Positions 40,948-45,251 of a DNA stretch of 45,251 nucleotides are shown one piece after another. The position numbers and the translations under genes are program-made. Numbering within the stretch: the first letter of the stretch is position 1; every line of letters begins with the position of its first letter. The notes under the pieces were generated by a model that searched no databases, had not been told where the DNA came from, and saw nothing but the letters and a program-made list of their open reading frames with translations. This stretch comes from Iningainema tapete BLCC-T55. GTDB lineage: Bacteria > Cyanobacteriota > Cyanobacteriia > Cyanobacteriales > Nostocaceae. The DNA lies in assembly GCF_014698965.1 (NCBI RefSeq), contig NZ_JACXAE010000133.1, positions 1 through 45,251 of the forward strand, read 5' to 3'.

Positions 40948-42231
40948 CTAACACCAAATTTGCACAACTCTACCTTGAAGTTGTTGTCCAAGCCAAGGTG
41001 TATTACTAGAAAGTGTGTGAAGGTTTTGCTGCTCTACTTTCCAACTATGTTGGGGATCAAATAAGGTGAGTTCGGCTTTTGCACCGGGAGCTATTTCACT
41101 CGTCTTCTGTTGCAAACACATGGCTGGATTGGTACTTAAAGCTTTCCACAATTCACTTGCTGTATATTCCCCAGATTCTACCAGATGCTGCCACAACAAG
41201 GGCAAAGCTAACTCAAAACCAATTGCCCCTGGTGGTGCTTCGGCAAAAGCAACAGTTTTTTCTTCGTAACTATAGGGTGCATGATCAATAGCAATGGCAT
41301 CTATGACACCCGTCTGCACTCCCCGCCGTAACGCTGCCCTATCACTGGGATTACCTAAAGGCGGTTCTAAACGTAGCGCCGTATTATAACTTTTAATTGC
41401 TTTTGTGTCAATTAAAAGATGCATCCAAGTAGTGCTGGCAGTAATCGGCAAACCACTAGCTTTGGCGGCGGCGATTAATTCGACACTGCGAGCAGTGGAA
41501 ACGCGCATGATGTGTACTGGAGTACCCGTAGCAACAACCAATTCCAATAAAGCGGTAATAGCCGAAGTTTCAGCGCTAGGGGGAGTACCTGGTAAACCGA
41601 AGCGAATTGAGTCTGTGCCTTCGCGCATGACGCCATTTGCCATTAACTGGCGATCGCAACACCAAAAAGCAACTGGTTTGCGCAAAGGCTGAATATATTC
41701 CAACACTCGCCGCACAAGGAGCAAATTTTCCCAAGGTTGACTATCAGTAAAACCAACTACTCCTGCCGCTGCCAAATCTGCCAACTCCGTCATTTGCTTA
41801 CCAGCAAAATCCTGGGTAAGTGCGCCCCAGATGTGGAGATGAGGGGAGGGAGTGAGGGATCCCCTACTCCCCTGCCCCCCTGCTCCCCTACGAGAAAGCA
41901 AGCTTGCTACCACAGCGGGGTTATCGATTGGTGGAGATGTATTGGGTAAAATGTTAACTCGTGTAAAGCCACCAGCGGCAGCAGCCTGCAACAGGGACTT
42001 GAGAGTTTCTCGTTCTTCAAACCCTGGTTCCCCGGAGTAACTATACAAATCCACCAAACCCGTTCCTAGTACCATACCGCGACAATCTCTAATTTGAGTG
42101 TCATTTGGCACATCATAAATACTATTGGCAACTGATCTGATATAGCCATCAGCAATCAGTACATCAGCAATTTGATCGGTTCCAGAAACAGGGTTAATAA
42201 CCCTTACTTGTTGTAGTAATTCACTTGTCAT
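40948..42231 (-). CDS. pyrC: Dihydroorotase-family protein lacking the metal ligands
   Basis: About 427 residues from the ATG at 42231 (a longer in-frame start at 42282 is unlikely). The amidohydrolase scaffold of class I dihydroorotase is present: 'RVINPVSGTDQIADVLIADG', 'GMVLGTGLVDLYSYSGEPGF', 'DAIAIDHAPYSYEEKTVAFA' and 'GAIGFELALPLLWQHL'. The normal HxH metal motif (usually 'D-x-H-x-H') is 'YSYSG', and 'DHAPH' is 'DHAPY', so at least three His ligands are gone. It is likely a non-catalytic homologue, as in PyrC' or PyrX proteins. A G/C-rich low-complexity insert encodes 'SRRGAGGQGSRGSLTPSP' near its middle (about 41841-41895). Confidence 0.85.
   Translation of the reverse strand: MTSELLQQVRVINPVSGTDQIADVLIADGYIRSVANSIYDVPNDTQIRDCRGMVLGTGLVDLYSYSGEPGFEERETLKSLLQAAAAGGFTRVNILPNTSPPIDNPAVVASLLSRRGAGGQGSRGSLTPSPHLHIWGALTQDFAGKQMTELADLAAAGVVGFTDSQPWENLLLVRRVLEYIQPLRKPVAFWCCDRQLMANGVMREGTDSIRFGLPGTPPSAETSAITALLELVVATGTPVHIMRVSTARSVELIAAAKASGLPITASTTWMHLLIDTKAIKSYNTALRLEPPLGNPSDRAALRRGVQTGVIDAIAIDHAPYSYEEKTVAFAEAPPGAIGFELALPLLWQHLVESGEYTASELWKALSTNPAMCLQQKTSEIAPGAKAELTLFDPQHSWKVEQQNLHTLSSNTPWLGQQLQGRVVQIWC
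41841..41895. repeat. Low-complexity repeat inside the dihydroorotase-like gene
   Basis: C-rich units ('cccctactcccctgcccccc', 'tgctcccctac') of the same kind as the intergenic repeats near 9640 and 34820 run in frame through the gene and encode a Gly/Ser/Arg-rich loop. No stop is introduced. Confidence 0.7.
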
Positions 42232-42301
42232 AGTTTTGAGCGTTGAGTTATGAGTTAGAGAGTGTGTTAATTTAAAACTCAAAATTTATAACTCATAACT
42301 C

Positions 42302-43651
42302 TTACAATGCTCCTGCTGCTGTTTTATCCAATACGCCTCCACCAAAATGAGAGGTGATATTCATTGTTTGCAAAACTGGCGAACCATTTAATCCCCAAGG
42401 GTAGTCAATCACGCTGACTGCGCCATTACCTTGACGGAAATGCCAAAATTGCTTTGCTGATAAACCAAGAATATGACACAGCAAGGTTTTGTTTGTAGCA
42501 TCATGAGCCACTACTAACCCAGTTTTAACTTGCTTGGATAATGCATCTTGGACAATAGAATCCCAAGCAGCAACGGCACGTTCCCACACCTGCTGTAAAT
42601 TTTCTCCTTCTGGCATTTGTACCTCATCTGGTACTGTCCGCCAACGGTGCAATTCTCCTGGAAACTCAGTTTCTATTTCTTTCTCTAATTTTCCTTCCCA
42701 AAGCCCGTGGCTAATTTCCCTTAAACCATCAAGTAATTCCAAATTTATACCTTGATGGTGCTGTAATATAATTTCTGCTGTTTCTTGAGGACGTAGCATA
42801 GAGCTACTCACAGCAAAATCAATCGCCACATCTTTAAGAAACTCGCCACATAAAGCTGCTTGTCGCCTACCATTATCGTTCAGGGGAACATCGATTTGAC
42901 CTTGAAACCTAGTTTGACGGTTCCATTCTGTTTCCCCATGACGCACTAACAATAATCGTACTCCTTGATGGTCTGGGCGCAAAGAGGGCAGAACTTCCCC
43001 CATATGTTGGGTTTGATTCATCGATTCTAGTTGAACTGATTCTCCCAAACCACCAGCAAAATTTAGTACACTAATACCACAATTAGATTGCTGTAGGGAA
43101 TGGTAACGAGCTGCTGAGATTGACAGTGCAGTGCCAATTAAAGCACGATTAATACCGTTATGCCCCACTATTAGTATGGTTTCGCCTTGATGGCGAGATA
43201 AAACTTCTTGCCAAAACTGCTTTGCTTGTTCGTACAAAGCTAATACAGGAAAAAATTCTTTTGTTGAGTCTCCAGTACCAACTTGCATCTGTAGTTGGTG
43301 GGGACTTTCGTGCCAAACACGGTAGTCTTCAGGAAACTTCTGCTTAACTTCAGTCGTCAGCATTCCTACCCAAGCACAGAGATCAATTTCCAGCAACAAA
43401 TCGCTTGTTTGCGGAACAACTTCTCCAGAATAAGTTAGTAGTTCCCGATGAATAATATCTGCTGTATGTTTGGCTCTTTGTAGAGGACTACTATAAATTG
43501 CATCAAATTTAATGTTCCTGAGGGCTTTGCCTACTTGAATAGCATCGTTGGAACCTTTATCAGTTAATGTGGACGCATCGGAGCGTCCTTGAATACGCTT
43601 TTCGGTATTATAGGTACTTTGACCGTGGCGCACTATGATGACGCGAGTCAC
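42302..43651 (-). CDS. Two-domain histidine phosphatase / phosphoglycerate-mutase-like protein
   Basis: Two tandem histidine-phosphatase domains in one chain of about 449 residues. Domain 1 has 'IIVRHGQSTYNTEKRIQGRS' and a later 'ILIVGHNGINRALIG'; domain 2 has 'LLVRHGETEWNRQTRFQGQI' and 'GLVVAHDATNKTLLC'. Both RHG loops and both second His residues are kept. I chose the GTG at 43651 because 'gaggagggcaaaaa' lies directly before it; an in-frame ATG at 43702 has no such site. Two-domain members are typical of cyanobacteria. They may be phosphatases of sugars or phosphonates rather than true mutases. Confidence 0.88.
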   Translation of the reverse strand: MTRVIIVRHGQSTYNTEKRIQGRSDASTLTDKGSNDAIQVGKALRNIKFDAIYSSPLQRAKHTADIIHRELLTYSGEVVPQTSDLLLEIDLCAWVGMLTTEVKQKFPEDYRVWHESPHQLQMQVGTGDSTKEFFPVLALYEQAKQFWQEVLSRHQGETILIVGHNGINRALIGTALSISAARYHSLQQSNCGISVLNFAGGLGESVQLESMNQTQHMGEVLPSLRPDHQGVRLLLVRHGETEWNRQTRFQGQIDVPLNDNGRRQAALCGEFLKDVAIDFAVSSSMLRPQETAEIILQHHQGINLELLDGLREISHGLWEGKLEKEIETEFPGELHRWRTVPDEVQMPEGENLQQVWERAVAAWDSIVQDALSKQVKTGLVVAHDATNKTLLCHILGLSAKQFWHFRQGNGAVSVIDYPWGLNGSPVLQTMNITSHFGGGVLDKTAAGAL

Positions 43652-43731
43652 TTTTTGCCCTCCTCTATCTAAAGGTCTAATTTTACTGCAAAGTGTTCGC
43701 AAAGTAACTTAAGTTAGATAGATTTAGGTGT

Positions 43732-43765
43732 AAAAAGCGCTCTTAGGGCTGTCACTAAGAGCGCT
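43732..43765 (-). terminator. Rho-independent terminator of the small secreted-protein gene
   Basis: The arms agcgctcttag (43736-43746) and ctaagagcgct (43755-43765) form an 11-base stem, and on the minus strand the hairpin is followed by 'ttttta'. It lies 28 bases after the stop of the 137-residue gene. Confidence 0.85.
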
Positions 43766-43793
43766 AATAGTTGTTCTTCATTCATGGAGAGTG

Positions 43794-44207
43794 CTATTTT
43801 GATCTATTCCTACTGTCGTTATTAGCTCCAGTGAGATCAAACTGCACTTGCACTCCGTCATTACCGTTAAAGGATTGATCTGCTTGTGGGAAAAGGATAC
43901 CATTTGGATCTGTTACTTGTTGGGTAACGCTACGACGTACTTCGAGTTGGTTACCAACTTCCCAGGTTCCTGTGTTGGAAAGAGTATTTTCCCCAGTATT
44001 GCTAGTGCTAGTGTTCACAGAACTTTGATTGGGTGAAAAAAATCTATCAAAGTCCTGTTGAGATGTTCTGTTGTTTATGCCAGTGAGTGAATTACCAGAT
44101 CCGTTATAATTGCTGGTATTTGCTCTGGGCGATTGTGCGTAAACTGGGTTCCCTAAGCCTACAATAGCTGTGGCGATCGCCAAGGCAGCTGTGATTTTAC
44201 TTTTCAT
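43794..44207 (-). CDS. Small secreted, Asn/Ser/Gly-rich protein
   Basis: A 137-residue protein with a clear Sec signal ('MKSKITAALAIATAIVGLG...VYAQS', cleavage after AYA/VYA-Gln about residue 24) and a polar, low-complexity mature part ('NYNGSGNSLTGINNRTSQQD', 'TSNTGENTLSNTGTWEVGNQ'). I do not recognise a family. It has no cysteine, so disulfides are absent. Its 3' end is closed by a good terminator and its 5' gap (about 230 bases) probably has its promoter, so it is a single-gene unit. A cell-surface or envelope role is a guess. Confidence 0.7.
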   Translation of the reverse strand: MKSKITAALAIATAIVGLGNPVYAQSPRANTSNYNGSGNSLTGINNRTSQQDFDRFFSPNQSSVNTSTSNTGENTLSNTGTWEVGNQLEVRRSVTQQVTDPNGILFPQADQSFNGNDGVQVQFDLTGANNDSRNRSK

Positions 44208-44436
44208 AACTGTGTTCCAAATGGATTTTTTATTTTTCCGCCAGTAAATTCTCTATCTGTACTCTAAGATCTGCCAGAAACAACTTAATCGTCAACAGTT
44301 AATAACTACGATGTAGTTAGTGTTGATGAGGGCTGTCGTCTCCTGGCGCTAAAATTCGACTTTTCTTTAAGTTAGTAAATATTTATTACTTTTACCTCTT
44401 ATTCAGGAACTAAGTCAGAAGACTGAGAACAACCAA

Positions 44437-45147
44437 TTGATTGTAAAAAACCGTATAGCTGTGCCATTTAATACTGAACTACTGCCTCGGATCAATGCCA
44501 AATCAGTGCGAGAAAATGGTAAACAATACTATATAGACACTGATGGAAACCGCATTCCCAGTGTGACAACGATACTTGATGCGACTAAACCACAAGCAGA
44601 ACGAGATAGGCTCAACAACTGGAAAACTCGTGTAGGTATAGAAGAAGCCACTCGTATTTCCACTACCGCTAGTCGGCGCGGAACTCATACTCATAAACAA
44701 ATTGAACGCTACTTACTGGGCGAAAATCCCGTTTGTTCCGAAGCGACTCGCCCATATTGGGAAAGCATCAAACCTGTTTTAGAAGAAATTGAGACAGTTA
44801 GACTCGTGGAAGGCTCTGTTTTTCACTATCAAATGGGTTATTGTGGCAAAGTTGATTGTGTTGCCAGTTATAAAGGCGTGAGTTGTGTTTGCGAATGGAA
44901 AACAGCAGACAAACCCAAAGGTACAGTTGAACGATTGTACGAATATCCACTGCAACTAACAGCATATCTAGGTGCAGTGAATGATTATTACCGCGATTAT
45001 GATATTGACATCAATCATGCTTTGTTAGTTGTAGCCATACCAGAAAGAGAAGCTGAGGTATTTTGGTTTGAACGAACAGTAATGCAAGATTACTGGATGC
45101 AATGGGAAAAACGAGTTGCTCAGTATTGGCAACGGAGAAAACTTTGA
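44437..45147 (+). CDS. MGME1-like PD-(D/E)XK exonuclease
   Basis: A 236-residue nuclease-like protein. 'RIPSVTTILDATKP' and 'ASRRGTHTHKQIERYLLGE' are the early family blocks; the active site is 'YCGKVDCVASYKG' (Asp) followed by 'CVCEWKTADKPKG' (Glu-x-Lys), then the 'YPLQLTAYLGAVN' helix. This layout resembles mitochondrial genome-maintenance exonuclease 1 and phage RecB-like exonucleases. The start is uncertain: the TTG at 44437 is the first possible codon and no strong ribosome site is seen. It is not in an operon with neighbours in the window. Confidence 0.8.
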   Translation: MIVKNRIAVPFNTELLPRINAKSVRENGKQYYIDTDGNRIPSVTTILDATKPQAERDRLNNWKTRVGIEEATRISTTASRRGTHTHKQIERYLLGENPVCSEATRPYWESIKPVLEEIETVRLVEGSVFHYQMGYCGKVDCVASYKGVSCVCEWKTADKPKGTVERLYEYPLQLTAYLGAVNDYYRDYDIDINHALLVVAIPEREAEVFWFERTVMQDYWMQWEKRVAQYWQRRKL

Positions 45148-45157
45148 ATAGCGAATA

Positions 45158-45172
45158 TACCCGACTTCTTAA
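45158..45172. repeat. Partial copy of the clpC-distal hairpin repeat
   Basis: 'cccgacttcttaaag' matches one arm and centre of the inverted repeat at 31789-31821; the other arm is missing. It lies just after the nuclease gene. Confidence 0.5.
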
Positions 45173-45251
45173 AGCCCACATTCCGCACCCTTAACTGGCA
45201 CATAGGAGAACGCATCGCCATTTTAGTACATAAGAACTAAAAAAGAAGTAG

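Overview
The window is chromosomal DNA of a cyanobacterium, most likely a filamentous Nostocales relative. The evidence is roughly thirty copies (by eye) of the HIP1 octamer gcgatcgc, a magnesium-chelatase chlD gene, a SigF-type sigma factor, a candidate 40-residue NDH-1 subunit, small cyanobacterial families (DUF3285, DUF3288), and abundant short intergenic repeats of the kind seen in Nostoc/Anabaena. No tRNA, rRNA or CRISPR array was seen.

Layout. 1-2.8 kb: a membrane-anchored CHAT-protease/phosphate-binding-protein-like fusion with a damaged 5' end, then a patch of small genes and gene scraps (Uma2-like start, duplicated end of an NTF2-like gene, a DUF6887-like gene). 3-5.6 kb: a type II restriction-modification pair (XcyI-like endonuclease overlapping an SPPY methyltransferase). 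5.6-9.6 kb: chlD carrying two in-frame palindromic repeats, sigF, and a Bax-inhibitor-1-like membrane protein. 9.7-13.8 kb: a housekeeping series, prfB (with its programmed frameshift), DUF3285, ybeY, dgkA, trpG/pabA and a UlaG-like protein that lacks the usual metal-binding motif. 13.9-17 kb: a RelE-type toxin-antitoxin pair, a possible ndhP, a beta-CASP-like metallo-hydrolase with a Cys cluster, and a small conserved gene. 17.5-26.2 kb: small unknown genes, NIF3-like protein, YjbQ, a glycosyltransferase, a class-V aminotransferase, a TM0106-type RecB-like nuclease with a probable Fe-S cluster, and an exported phytase-like protein.

26.4-31.6 kb is an accessory, partly decayed defence-like island: a C5-cytosine methyltransferase cut off by a repeat, a DUF3226 gene with an internal deletion, its OLD-like ATPase partner, a scrap of a Ycf46-like ATPase, a TPR-HNH nuclease fusion and a second OLD-like ATPase. 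31.8-38.8 kb returns to core functions: clpC, DUF3288, an Mla/TGD-type lipid-transport substrate-binding protein and ATPase, and a CrtISO-like FAD oxidoreductase that again carries in-frame repeats. 39.1-40.8 kb is a compact three-gene cassette of unrecognised proteins ending in a HEPN-like gene. 40.9-45.1 kb has a dihydroorotase homologue without metal ligands, a two-domain phosphoglycerate-mutase-like phosphatase, a small secreted protein and an MGME1-like PD-(D/E)XK nuclease.

The two strongest leads are (i) palindromic repeats living inside reading frames, one of which encodes the same peptide VETPRRGVS in two unrelated proteins, and (ii) the three-gene HEPN cassette at 39125-40819. The CHAT/PstS-like sensor fusion and the TPR-HNH/ATPase island are the next most interesting.
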